A stretch of DNA of 64,000 bases from Actinacidiphila fildesensis (GTDB taxonomy: Bacteria > Actinomycetota > Actinomycetes > Streptomycetales > Streptomycetaceae). Below are positions 44,657 through 55,712 of the stretch, in pieces (the first letter of the stretch is position 1; every line of letters starts with the position of its first letter). The position numbers were made by a program, and so were the translations under genes. The stretch lies in assembly GCF_042652185.1 (NCBI RefSeq), contig NZ_JBHSIX010000038.1. One strand, 5' to 3'. The notes beneath the pieces are model-generated. The model worked only from the letters and a program-made list of their open reading frames with translations, was not told the origin of the DNA and searched no databases.

Positions 44657-45148
44657 TCAGTGCTTCCGTACGACGCGCTCCGGCGTGCCCGGCTTCCAGA
44701 TCGTGACGTCCATGTGGCCGCCGCCGACCTCTACCGCTGACGCGGCGGTCACATCGGCCGCGTAGAAGTGGTCGAAGTCGCGCCCCCGGAGATCGAGTCC
44801 GGTGTCTTCGAACAGGTCGGTGGCGAACCGCTGATGCAGCGCCTTGTCCTGGACGTCGACGACGACGCCCCACAACTTCGCGTCACCGTCCTTGACCTCG
44901 GCGTCGACCGTTGCCGTGTGCAGGCAGAAGCGCGGGTCGCGGCCCAGGTCCCGGAATTTGGTGGTGTCCGGCATGCCCACGATCCACAGCTGGTCTTCGA
45001 ACACTCTCGGTTCGATCGGACTGATCCGCGGGAATCCGTCCGAGCGGAGAGTGGCAAGGAGGCACAGGTTGCCTGTGGCGGCATGACGGCGGGTGAAGAT
45101 GCCGGCGATCCGCGGCGCGCCCTCGGTGAACTCTTTCCAGGTCGTCAT
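44657..45148 (-). CDS. Pyridoxamine 5'-phosphate oxidase-fold protein
   Basis: 163 aa, ATG at 45148. Split-barrel flavin-binding fold: FTRRHAATGNLCLLATLRSDGFPRISPIEPRVFEDQLWI, then FRDLGRDPRFCLHTATVDAEVKDGDAKLWGVVVDV. Related proteins bind FMN, F420, haem or biliverdin; the PDH-type substrate residues of PdxH are absent, so it is not vitamin B6 synthesis. Convergent with rph. Confidence 0.88.
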   Translation of the reverse strand: MTTWKEFTEGAPRIAGIFTRRHAATGNLCLLATLRSDGFPRISPIEPRVFEDQLWIVGMPDTTKFRDLGRDPRFCLHTATVDAEVKDGDAKLWGVVVDVQDKALHQRFATDLFEDTGLDLRGRDFDHFYAADVTAASAVEVGGGHMDVTIWKPGTPERVVRKH

Positions 45149-45220
45149 GGTTGTGACGCTACGACAACGCGGGCCTGAGCGGCAGGCAACACGCGACCTC
45201 GGCCCCCGGGCCCACCCCGG

Positions 45221-45700
45221 TCAGAGGCGTGTTGCTACGCGGATCAGGTCGGCGACTGCGCGAAGTCGGCTCTGTGACGGCCAAGCGATCACCGTTGTCA
45301 CCGGCGGAGCGTCCATGACCGGTACGGCGGCGAGATCCCGGCTCAGGTCGGTGCCGGCGGACTCGGGTCGCCGGCGGCGCCGGATTTGACGGCGAGGACG
45401 AGGCTGGGTCGCGGTTGCGCGGCCTGCTGGGTACGCCGCTCCGCCGCGGCTACCGCGCTGAGGATGGCGCGCCCCTCGGAGAGCAGCACCGCTCCCGCTT
45501 CGGTGAGGGTGACCTTGCGGCTGGTGCGCTCCAACAGCGTGACCCCGAGCTTGTCGCTCGAGCCGGGTGATCGCGCGGGACAGGGGCTGCTCGTCAACAG
45601 TGCGGGTACCACCGACGGTTGTACCGCCTCGGCACTGCCCGACAGGGCACGGACAGCCGGCAGCGAGCTGCGCAGCTCGGCCAGCGCCGTTCGTCCTTTT
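45221..45700 (-). pseudogene. Decayed LysR-family regulator
   Basis: Recognisable LysR pieces occur in different frames: PLSRAITRLER near 45560 (recognition helix), LGVTLLERTSRKVTLTEAGAVLLSEGRAILSAVAAAERRTQQAA (45560-45420), and a C-terminal scrap MDAPPVTTVIAWPSQSRLRAVADLIRVATRL ending at 45221. The central effector domain is deleted and at least two frameshifts are needed, so no functional protein is made. Confidence 0.7.
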
Positions 45701-46344
45701 CCACGCGGTCACCTCAACGGCGACCAAGCCACGCTGCTACCCGCCTGCACCGCACCCATCTTCGTCGCGAGCCCGGGTCCTTCGGGCCATCGAACCGCCC
45801 GTCCTCCGGCCGTGGTGCGCCTGACTGCATTGCTGGGATCCATTCCGTCCCTGCAAGCTCCCAACGTAGGTCCTGCGTGTCCACCCACCAGAGTTCGGGA
45901 TACCCGTGCCCTCGCTATCAGTTCACTATCGGAACCGTTCTCACCGGGCGCCAGGAAGCCTGGCTGAGAAGGGACCTCCAAGGGCCGCTGGAAAGCCGTG
46001 GAGCTTGCCAGGAAGGTAATTTTCGCGCGTAGCGTCAACCGATCCGAGAGGTGTATCGCTCATGAGATCTCATCTGAAGCAGAGGCGTGGACTGCTGGAG
46101 AGGCGCGATGCCGGTGTCGAGCGTACTTCACCAGGTGCGCTCGACACCGGCACGTCGACGGGGTGGTGTGCCGAGCTGACGAATCGTGCATCGCCGGCGC
46201 TGGCCCGTCAGGGGCCTGATCGTCGATCATGGTCTGTGTGGTGGGGAACTAGGCACGTTCGACGATGGGCCGCTGCACTCGATACGCCGGCGCCGATTAC
46301 CAGCCGATGACCACGGGATCCGATGAAGAATGGGGGAGTTGGGT
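45701..46344. other. 644-bp region without a recognisable gene
   Basis: Short open frames on both strands lack coding character. It contains a 15-bp inverted repeat (46109-46123 with 46138-46152, 14-base spacer) and a small ATGAGATCTCAT palindrome (46059-46070). The strong hairpin might be a terminator or a small-RNA fold. Confidence 0.4.
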
Positions 46345-47418
46345 ATGTACGCAGAAGCGGATGACGGGCGGGCCCTGCGGGAGCCCGGCAATTGGGAGGC
46401 GTCGGCCCGGAAGCCGCCGGTGCAGCAGGACCGTTCGGAATTTGCGCGGTGGTTCGAGGCGATTGCCGTGTTCGCGCCGGCGCCGGCGTTCATCCGGGAC
46501 GGGCAGGGCCGGTATTTGTGGGTCAACGCCGCCTACGCGCACCTTTACTGCAGGGAGCCCGACGATGTCGTCGGGAGGGCCGTCGAGGAGATCGACACAC
46601 CCGCCGACGCGGCCATGTTCCGCGCGCTCGACCGCGAGGTGCTCCTGTCCGGCAGGCCCGTCCGTCATACCCTTTCCTTCCGGCATCCCGACGGGTTACC
46701 CCGCCAGGTGACCGGGCACCGCTTCGTGCTCGACGTCGGCTGCGGTCCGCGTGTGGGCGGCATCTATGTCGACCTCACCGACCACACCCGGGTCCTGGAG
46801 GACAAGACCGTCGCCGACGAGGAACTGCACGCGTTGCGGGAGCGTACGGGGCTCGCCGTCGTGACACTGGACCTGAGCGGCCGGGTGCGGAGAGTCAGTG
46901 GCGGCGCCGCCCAACTGCTGGGGAGCGGCCGCAGCGCCCTGGAGGGAAGCTGGGCCGCCGAGCATCTGGACGGTGGTCTCGATGACGGCACGGTGCGGCG
47001 CGTATGGGCGGACCTCGTCGCGGGACGGACCTCCCGGTACAGCGGCTCGGTGGTCTGCCGTACGGCCTCCGGCGGCAACAGGGTGCTGCGGACCGACCTG
47101 GCGGTGGTCAGGAGGCAAGGAGCGCCCGACCACATCGCAGCCGTTCTGACCGCGCTGAGCGCCGAGTTCCGCGGAAGGCCGCGTCTGAGTCCGGTGCAGT
47201 TGCGCGTGCTCACGTTGATGGCCGGCGGCCGCCCGAACACGGTCATAGCCTCCGACCTCGGACTGTCGCGGCAAGCGCTGGACTACCACCTGCGGCGACT
47301 GCGCGGTGTGCTGGACGCCGCTTCCCGTCCGGCGATGGTGGCTCGCGCCTACGCTCTGGGCATTCTCGACGCCACCGCCTGGCCGCCGCGGGCCGCCGAC
47401 GCCCTCTCCCGGCATTGA
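46345..47418 (+). CDS. PAS-domain LuxR-type transcription regulator
   Basis: 357 aa; ATG at 46345 has GGGGGAG six bases upstream (46330 possible). Two PAS-like domains: RWFEAIAVFAPAPAFIRDGQGRYLWVNAAYAHLY...GRAVEEI and ALRERTGLAVVTLDLSGRVRRVSGGAAQLLGSGRSALEG. C-terminal LuxR-like HTH: LSPVQLRVLTLMAGGRPNTVIASDLGLSRQALDYHLRRLRGVLDA. It converges on the ATP-grasp/dikinase/MFS operon and is the natural candidate for its control (inference). Confidence 0.88.
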   Translation: MYAEADDGRALREPGNWEASARKPPVQQDRSEFARWFEAIAVFAPAPAFIRDGQGRYLWVNAAYAHLYCREPDDVVGRAVEEIDTPADAAMFRALDREVLLSGRPVRHTLSFRHPDGLPRQVTGHRFVLDVGCGPRVGGIYVDLTDHTRVLEDKTVADEELHALRERTGLAVVTLDLSGRVRRVSGGAAQLLGSGRSALEGSWAAEHLDGGLDDGTVRRVWADLVAGRTSRYSGSVVCRTASGGNRVLRTDLAVVRRQGAPDHIAAVLTALSAEFRGRPRLSPVQLRVLTLMAGGRPNTVIASDLGLSRQALDYHLRRLRGVLDAASRPAMVARAYALGILDATAWPPRAADALSRH

Positions 47419-47425
47419 CCAGGTC

Positions 47426-48691
47426 TCAGGCCTCCTCGGGAGCTGGACGGACCCGGTCACGACGGACGAGCCACAGGACGACGCTGACGACCAGAAGCAG
47501 CAGGCACGTTCCCACGGCCGCGTGCACCAGGAGGGCGTCGAGGCGGTCGGCCGCGAGGTAGGCGCCGACGGCCAGCGCGACCAGGGCGCACACCCCGCGG
47601 TCGATGATGGACTCCAACGACAGGAGCGTTGCGCGGTAAGGGGTCTGCGGGATCGCCGCGTTGATCAGGTTCCGCTGGACCGGGTAGGCGAGACCGGTCG
47701 CCGCCGCGAAGACACACAGCCATCCGACGGTGGCCATGGCCCCGGCCATGGTGGTGGCGGCCAGGGACAGGGCCATCACGAGGCTCAGGACGGTGACGAT
47801 GACCGTGTCCGACAGCTTGCCGCGGACCCAGCCCGGCCGTGCCGAACCGACGGCCTCGGCCACGGTCATGGCGGACAGCACCGCGCCGTGGTCGGCGACC
47901 GGAATGGCCTTGTCGAGGAGTAGCGGCTGGAAGAGGTTGACCTGGCAGATGCGGGCCAGCGTGAAGATGGCGACGCCCTGCACCATCAAGGGTCCCAGAG
48001 ATCGCGAGTTCTTGAGCAAGGTCAGTGCCTGGCGGGCGGAGCTGAGGAGGCCGGCGCGCTCAGCGTGCGGGCGCTGTGCCTCGTGGTCCGCGGCGAGGGC
48101 GGGGAGTGCGCCGGCGCAGGCCAGCGAACCGAGTGTGCAGGCGGCTGTCAGCAGGTAGGGGGCTTGGTGCTGGAGGTGCATCAGGACGCCGACCAGCGGC
48201 CAGCAGGCGATTTTCGCCCACAGTCCGAGGGACCTCGCGGTGCCCTCCGCCTGGACGTAGTGCTCGCCGGCACCGTTGGCGTGCAGGTACTCGTACAGGT
48301 AGGCGCTGGAGGCTCCGGACACCAGGGACCGGGCGGCGGCGATGGCCAGAAAGTGCAGCAGGAAGCCCGAGAAGGAGGGCCAGGCCACCGGGACCAGGTT
48401 GGCGGCGGTCATCACCGCCGCTCCCAGTTGCAGGCAGCGTCGCTGTCCGATGCGGTCCGCGAGGAGACCGGTGGGTATTTCCAGCAGGCAGAACGCCACG
48501 TAGTAGATGCTCTGGATGCCGAAGATCTGGCTGTCCGACAGCCCCGCCTGCCTCTGGTACTCGTAGAAGACCGGCATCCACCACAGCAGGTTGAACAGCA
48601 GTTGGAAGCCGTTGTTCAGGCGGATCACGCGCAGGACGTTCTTGCGCAGGGGGGCGCGGCGCTTCGCACGCGCGAGCAGGGAAACAGGCAT
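47426..48691 (-). CDS. MFS transporter, export gene of ATP-grasp operon
   Basis: 421 aa, about twelve hydrophobic helices; ATG at 48691. Motif-A-like region LLEIPTGLLADRIGQRRCLQLGAAV. N-terminal RLNNGFQLLFNLLWWMPVFYEYQRQAGLSDSQIFGIQSIYYVAFCLLEIP is typical of the small MFS group found next to peptide or nucleoside biosynthesis genes. It follows the dikinase-like gene on the same strand after a hairpin, and probably exports the product. Confidence 0.9.
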   Translation of the reverse strand: MPVSLLARAKRRAPLRKNVLRVIRLNNGFQLLFNLLWWMPVFYEYQRQAGLSDSQIFGIQSIYYVAFCLLEIPTGLLADRIGQRRCLQLGAAVMTAANLVPVAWPSFSGFLLHFLAIAAARSLVSGASSAYLYEYLHANGAGEHYVQAEGTARSLGLWAKIACWPLVGVLMHLQHQAPYLLTAACTLGSLACAGALPALAADHEAQRPHAERAGLLSSARQALTLLKNSRSLGPLMVQGVAIFTLARICQVNLFQPLLLDKAIPVADHGAVLSAMTVAEAVGSARPGWVRGKLSDTVIVTVLSLVMALSLAATTMAGAMATVGWLCVFAAATGLAYPVQRNLINAAIPQTPYRATLLSLESIIDRGVCALVALAVGAYLAADRLDALLVHAAVGTCLLLLVVSVVLWLVRRDRVRPAPEEA

Positions 48692-48767
48692 GGGTGACCT
48701 TCGTCGATGAGCGGGACGGTGCGAGGGGCCGGCTTCCCCGAGAGTGCGCGGGCGACCACGGGGGACG

Positions 48768-48804
48768 GGCCCCACCACACCGGAAGTCCTGTGGTGGTGG
48801 GGCC
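48768..48804 (-). terminator. Hairpin between dikinase-like and MFS genes
   Basis: GGCCCCACCACA pairs with TGTGGTGGTGGGGCC allowing one three-base bulge. Within the operon it may act as a partial terminator or attenuator that lowers transporter expression. Confidence 0.55.
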
Positions 48805-48816
48805 TGCCGGGCGGTG

Positions 48817-50832
48817 TCAGGCGCTGTAGGGCCTCAGCTGGAGGATGTGGAGCCGGCCACCGGGTGCGAGGAGCCATTCGATGTCGAGCGGCACCGCGAA
48901 GGTGTAGTCGGTGGCGAAGTGGGACTGGAGCAGGCGGCCGGCCAGCGCGAGCTCGCCGAGGTGGTCCTGCGTGTGCGGGTCCAGGTCCTCGGAGGCCGCA
49001 CCGAGCGAGATGGTACGGCCGCCGCCCTCCACGGTGTTGTAGAGGTACTGCAGGGGCAGCGTGGTGCCGTCGACGATGTCGGAGGTGGAGCCGTGCGCGC
49101 AGTTCAGGTAGACGTTGCGGAAGTCGGCCCTGTTGGTCGGGTTGCAGGTGACCATCACGCCTCCGAGCGGGGATGCCTCGTACCGCTGGACGATCACGCC
49201 CATGTACGTGTCGTCGAGGGAGATGCCTGCCTGGTGGCGCAGCCGCACGCTACGGGGGGACAGCAGGGACGCCCACACGTGGCGGATGGCGTCCAGGAGT
49301 CCGGGGAGATCGGTGACCTTGGTGTGCGACTCGTAGATGCCCGCGGCGGAAAAGCCCGGCAGGTCTTCGGCGTTGGAGGAGGAGCGCACAGCGAAGCGGC
49401 TCGTTCCAGCCAGGTGCTTGACCAGATGCGTGTCGAGCGCGCTGACCAGGTCCTCGGGCACCGGCAGGGTGCGCACCAGGTGCTGCAACTGGACGCAGGC
49501 GGTGTCCACGGCGTCCATGGCATCCAGTTCCAGGGCCATCTTCAGCTTGCCGATGCTCTGCTGCACCGCAGGCGAGGAGTCCAGAAATCGCTGCTGGACG
49601 GCGAAGGGGACGGCTATCCCCTCCGGTGCGCTGACGCGCCGGGCCAGGAACGCACCGGCGGCCTCGGCCAGATCGGCGTGCTCGGGCGTCTGCAGGCGGC
49701 CCGCCAGGTGGCCGAGCAGGTCGGGCCTGGGCGGGCGCGGTACGGAGTAGTAGCCGGTCAGCCGGGCCGAGCCGTGGCGCAGCACATGGTGCAGCTCGCC
49801 GAGGTTGGCCGCCTTGGTGCCGTAGCTGCGCCGGTCGTGGGAGCGGAGTTCACTCAGCGGCACGATGGGGACGTCGGCGACCTGGGGGGCGTCGAGCCTG
49901 ATGCGCTGGGTGTGCCACGTCGGTTCGTTGAGGTCGGACGGCTGCTCGGCGCGTTCGACGACAGCGGTGTCGGCCAGCACCTCGTAGCGGATCCAGGCGC
50001 CGTCGAGGTCCTCGGCGGCGATCCGGTCCAGGACACCGCGCACGATGGCGTTGGGGATGCCCCAGCCGGCCGCCAGCATGTTGGTGTGCGACAGGGGGGT
50101 CGTGGGCGAGCCGTTGATCAGGCCGGCGAGCCGCGGGATGTCGTCCGGGACCACCGGCATGGCGACGATGTCGTACCACGTGAGTCCGGGGCGGGCGGCG
50201 AGGTACTCCTCGGTGGAGGTGAAGGCCCGCAGCCGGCCGACGGCCGAGCCGAGGGTGAGCGGTACGAAGGGGGCGGCCGCGAAGAGCTCGTGGCCCTGGG
50301 TGCGCGGCAGCACGGTCTCGGGCACGGAGGTGAGAGCGTTCGCCTGGCCGTGGTTGGCCGGCTTGATCAGCAGCGCCAGCGCGCTGTCGAGCTGCTCGCG
50401 GACGAAGGAGTAGAACTCGGTGAGCAGCGTCGCGCCCATGGTGTCGGCCTCGGTCGTCTCCAGCACCAGGAACGGCTGTGACTGGTCCTCGGGCCCGCCG
50501 AAGTGCAGGGACAGGACACCGAGCAGGAACCGGCGCTCCGGGTCCTGGTAGACGCTGTGGTTGAAACTGTCGAGCTCGGAGTCGAGTTCCTCCAGGGTCA
50601 GCGCCTGGATCTCGGTGGCGATGTAGTTGACGTGGAAGGAGTGCACGGCGCTGTCGAGGATGTGCCACACACCCTGTTGCCGGTCCACGACGACCTTGAC
50701 GTAAGGGTGGCCGCCGAGGACGCCGCACAGCTGCTCGAACAGGGGCAGGGTGAGCACACTGCCCACGACTGCTCCCTGGTGAGCCGTGGTCGGTGCGCCC
50801 GTCCCGGGCACGGGAGTGCCGGAGTTCGTCAT
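48817..50832 (-). CDS. PEP-synthase/dikinase-like protein, swivel domain before ATP-binding domain
   Basis: 671 aa; ATG at 50832. Order of parts: an N-terminal unassigned domain (about 1-235), a phosphohistidine-type swivel segment (PTTPLSHTNMLAAGWGIPNAIV, about 245-270), a linker, then the PPDK_N ATP-binding domain at the C-terminus (RSYGTKAANLGELHHVL, SRFAVRSSSNAEDLPGFSAAGIYESHTKV, GVIVQRYEASPLGGVMVTCNP, DIEWLLAPGGRLHILQLRPYSA). In PEP synthase and Rph the ATP domain is first; the swivel-then-ATP order recalls plant glucan water dikinase. It would phosphorylate a metabolite through a His intermediate. Start overlaps the ATP-grasp stop by four bases. Confidence 0.85.
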   Translation of the reverse strand: MTNSGTPVPGTGAPTTAHQGAVVGSVLTLPLFEQLCGVLGGHPYVKVVVDRQQGVWHILDSAVHSFHVNYIATEIQALTLEELDSELDSFNHSVYQDPERRFLLGVLSLHFGGPEDQSQPFLVLETTEADTMGATLLTEFYSFVREQLDSALALLIKPANHGQANALTSVPETVLPRTQGHELFAAAPFVPLTLGSAVGRLRAFTSTEEYLAARPGLTWYDIVAMPVVPDDIPRLAGLINGSPTTPLSHTNMLAAGWGIPNAIVRGVLDRIAAEDLDGAWIRYEVLADTAVVERAEQPSDLNEPTWHTQRIRLDAPQVADVPIVPLSELRSHDRRSYGTKAANLGELHHVLRHGSARLTGYYSVPRPPRPDLLGHLAGRLQTPEHADLAEAAGAFLARRVSAPEGIAVPFAVQQRFLDSSPAVQQSIGKLKMALELDAMDAVDTACVQLQHLVRTLPVPEDLVSALDTHLVKHLAGTSRFAVRSSSNAEDLPGFSAAGIYESHTKVTDLPGLLDAIRHVWASLLSPRSVRLRHQAGISLDDTYMGVIVQRYEASPLGGVMVTCNPTNRADFRNVYLNCAHGSTSDIVDGTTLPLQYLYNTVEGGGRTISLGAASEDLDPHTQDHLGELALAGRLLQSHFATDYTFAVPLDIEWLLAPGGRLHILQLRPYSA

Positions 50833-52202
50833 GAGGTACTCCGCGAGGTCGGACAGGTGGCGGCGAGCTCGTGGGGAAGGGATTCGACGATGCGTCCGCA
50901 GTCGGCGAGCAGTGCGGGGCCGGAATCGGCTGCGACAAAGCACAGGGCGGCCATGGAGTTGGCTCCTCCGGCCTCCTCGTAGGCAGGCATGACCGTGCCG
51001 GGCGGGAGACTGAGCTCGCGGACGAGCTCGATCCGGGACCCGCCACTGAGCAGGGAGGACCAGTCCACCGCGGCGAAGTCCCAGCGCGGAAGGTGCTGCC
51101 ACGGCTCGCCCGCGGTGTCGGCGGCGAGGATGACCAGCGAGCCCGCGGCGCCCGAGCCCTCGGTCAGCATCCGCGACGGGTATACGACCTTCTCACCGAG
51201 CAACTGGCGCACCAGCATGCCGATCATGTCCAGGCTGAAAACGGTCTCCACCTGGCAGGTGGTCATCACGCCGCCGAACCGGGCCGCGGTCTCGATCAGC
51301 CACATCGCGCCGTCCGCACCGAGCTTGATCTCGGTGTGCGTGGCGCAGGTGCCGAGTCCGAGCGCGTCGACCGCGGCTCGGGACACGTCCTCGATGCGAC
51401 GTTGCAGCGCCTCGGGCAGTGCGGCCGGGGTGATGCTGGCGCGTTCGGTGAAGGGCGGGATGGTCGGCATGCGTCCGGTGATGCACAAAGGGTGGTAGGT
51501 ACCGTCGGCGACGATTCCCTCCACGCTGACGTAGTCCCCCCAGCCGGGTCCGTCGAACCAGTCGGTCGCGTCTCCGATGACGATCTCTTCGAGGAGGAAG
51601 TCGCTCACGCCCTCGTCCGCTGAGTGCAGTTCCGCGTAACCCTCCTCGGACGACGCCTCCATGACGGAGCGTCCGATCCGCCAGCCGCGCTCCGCCTCCT
51701 GTTCGTTCCGCACCGTGAGGTGAGCTGTGGAGCCCGCGCTCCACGCCGCCTTGAGGAGCAGCGGCGGCTTCAGCGATTCGAAGGCGAGGGCGATGTCGCC
51801 GGACGAGTGGATCTCGGCGAAGCCCGGAACGGGAACCCCGGCGTCGTGCCAGATCTGCCGCATCAGCCGCTTGTCCCGGGCGGCCAGCACCTGCTCGCCC
51901 GCACCGGCCAGACCGAGCTGCAGGCAGGCGTGCGCGACGGCCACCACCGCGTATTCCGAGAGTGTCAGCACGGCGGCGGCCTCGACGCGAGTGGCGTGGG
52001 CGCAGATCAGGTTCACCAACTCCGCACCCTCCTGCGGCTGCACGCGGGTGACCGAGGCACACCAGGGCTGCCACGCCATCTCGGTGGACTGCGGCAGTGG
52101 TGCGAGCGCCAGTACATGCACGTCGCCGTGTGCGGCGATCTTCGGGAGGGCGTATTCCAGAGGCGGTCCGCCCTTGGCGTAGATGAACAGGATCGGGTTC
52201 AC
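50829..52202 (-). CDS. ATP-grasp carboxylate-amine ligase-like enzyme
   Basis: 457 aa; GTG at 52202 with AGGAG five bases upstream (an ATG at 52268 is possible but worse). ATP-grasp pattern: VNPILFIYAKGGPPLEYALPKIAAHG (N-terminal pre-ATP fold), AARDKRLMRQIWHDAGVPVPGF, PPLLLKAAWSAGSTAHLTV (ATP-binding loop), VSVEGIVADGTYHPLCITGRMP, THTEIKLGADGAMWLIETAARFGG (metal-binding E-x-N/A-x-R). It would join a carboxylate to an amine, as in dipeptide or amide antibiotics. First gene of a coupled operon with the dikinase-like and MFS genes. Confidence 0.9.
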   Translation of the reverse strand: MNPILFIYAKGGPPLEYALPKIAAHGDVHVLALAPLPQSTEMAWQPWCASVTRVQPQEGAELVNLICAHATRVEAAAVLTLSEYAVVAVAHACLQLGLAGAGEQVLAARDKRLMRQIWHDAGVPVPGFAEIHSSGDIALAFESLKPPLLLKAAWSAGSTAHLTVRNEQEAERGWRIGRSVMEASSEEGYAELHSADEGVSDFLLEEIVIGDATDWFDGPGWGDYVSVEGIVADGTYHPLCITGRMPTIPPFTERASITPAALPEALQRRIEDVSRAAVDALGLGTCATHTEIKLGADGAMWLIETAARFGGVMTTCQVETVFSLDMIGMLVRQLLGEKVVYPSRMLTEGSGAAGSLVILAADTAGEPWQHLPRWDFAAVDWSSLLSGGSRIELVRELSLPPGTVMPAYEEAGGANSMAALCFVAADSGPALLADCGRIVESLPHELAATCPTSRSTS

Positions 52203-52566
52203 GGCACTCCTGGTGTCGGGCGGGGCGCTGCGCGCACCGCTGCGGTTTCGTCCGGTCGTCGTCGGCATGGCATTGCCTTGAACGGGCCGTCAGTAACCAA
52301 AACATGACAGAACGCGATGTGTGGACACTTGTGCGGTCATTCGATTAGGCGTCCGCCAAACAACCAGGAGTGAGCGAGTCGTCGCTGAGTGGGAATCAGC
52401 CATCGCGAGAACGGGCGGCCGAAGAGGGGAGCCGAGCCGATCGGGGGAGTGCAGCCCGCTTCGCGGGGGCGTCAGGCGTCGTAGGAGTGGCCGTGCCGGC
52501 CGAGGAAACGGCTACTCCCCGGGCGTAGCCGCCAGGGGAGTCGCCGTGTGGCGGCGTGCGGACACG
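52203..52566. other. Intergenic region with promoter of the ATP-grasp operon
   Basis: 364 bp. An AT-richer block at 52280-52370 lies upstream of the operon and is its likely promoter. A GC-rich hairpin cluster, GGCTAC/GTAGCC (52510-52530) overlapping ACTCCCC/GGGGAGT, follows the UvrA-like gene and probably terminates it. No gene seen. Confidence 0.45.
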
Positions 52567-54828
<2,262 letters not shown>

Positions 54829-54944
54829 ATGCGCTCCTCGGGGTGGTACGGGTGAGGCTCCGGAGGGAACCTCGGGTGGTGGTCGGGGGAGGGGGTGTCA
54901 TCGGCCGGGCGGGTCGGTCCGCGGCCCGCCCGGCCGACGGTTCG

Positions 54945-55712
54945 TCAGGCGTTCTCCTTTTGGAACGTGCGGGTGCCCCAGACCAGCGCCAACACGGTCA
55001 TGAGCAACAGGATCAGGCAACCGGTGAGCAGCCCAGTCGCCTGCAGGTCACCTCGGAACGCTGCACGTTCGGCATCGACGATGTGGGTCAGGGGATTGAT
55101 CCGCGCCAGGTTGTAGAGCCAGGCGGGGGCCAGTTCCCTGGTGACCGGCAGCAGCACGCCGGACAGCAGCAGGAGCGGCAGCAGCACCATGTTCATCAGC
55201 GAGGGAAACGCGGCCTCGCTCTTGAGGATCAGCGCGAGCGCGTACGACCCCGAGGAGAGCGTGATGGCCAGCACCGCGGCGATCAGCAGGCTCAGCAGCA
55301 TGCCGGAGACGGGGGCGTTCAGGTCGAAGACCAGCAGGGTGACGACCACGATCAGGGCGGACTGTGCTGTGGCCTGGGCGGCTTGGGCCAGTACCTTGCC
55401 GAACAGCAGGGCGGACCGGCTGGCCGGGGTGCCCCGGAAGCGGTCGACCACGCCGACCCGGTACTCGGTGAGCAGTCCGACTCCGGCGAACGAGCCGCTG
55501 AACAACGCCGTCTGCACGATGAGCGCCGGCGTGAGGACCGTCCAGGCGTCGTCGGAGGGGAAGCCGGGGGTGTTGCGGACCACGGTCACCATGAGTGGCC
55601 CGAAGAGGAACAGGTACAGCAGCGGCTGCATGATTCCGATGAGGAGCCAGGTGGGATTGCGCAGCGACAGTTTCATGTCCCTGGTGAAGATGAGTCCGGT
55701 GTCATGCAGCAT
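54945..55712 (-). CDS. ABC-2 permease, DrrB-like
   Basis: 255 aa, six hydrophobic helices. ABC-2 type features: RDMKLSLRNPTWLLIGIMQPLLYLFLFGPL, the conserved GVVDRFRGTPASRSALLFGKVLAQAAQ loop, and NPLTHIVDAERAAFRG. Its start overlaps the ATPase gene by 11 bases, so they form one exporter. Membrane partner for efflux of the cluster product. Confidence 0.92.
   Translation of the reverse strand: MLHDTGLIFTRDMKLSLRNPTWLLIGIMQPLLYLFLFGPLMVTVVRNTPGFPSDDAWTVLTPALIVQTALFSGSFAGVGLLTEYRVGVVDRFRGTPASRSALLFGKVLAQAAQATAQSALIVVVTLLVFDLNAPVSGMLLSLLIAAVLAITLSSGSYALALILKSEAAFPSLMNMVLLPLLLLSGVLLPVTRELAPAWLYNLARINPLTHIVDAERAAFRGDLQATGLLTGCLILLLMTVLALVWGTRTFQKENA

Noticed and set aside
45709..46038. 109-codon minus-strand frame
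   Set aside because: No coding bias, homology or ribosome site recognised.
48694..50481. 595-codon plus-strand frame antisense to the dikinase-like gene
   Set aside because: Val/Gly-rich composition without motifs; the minus strand has clear dikinase motifs.
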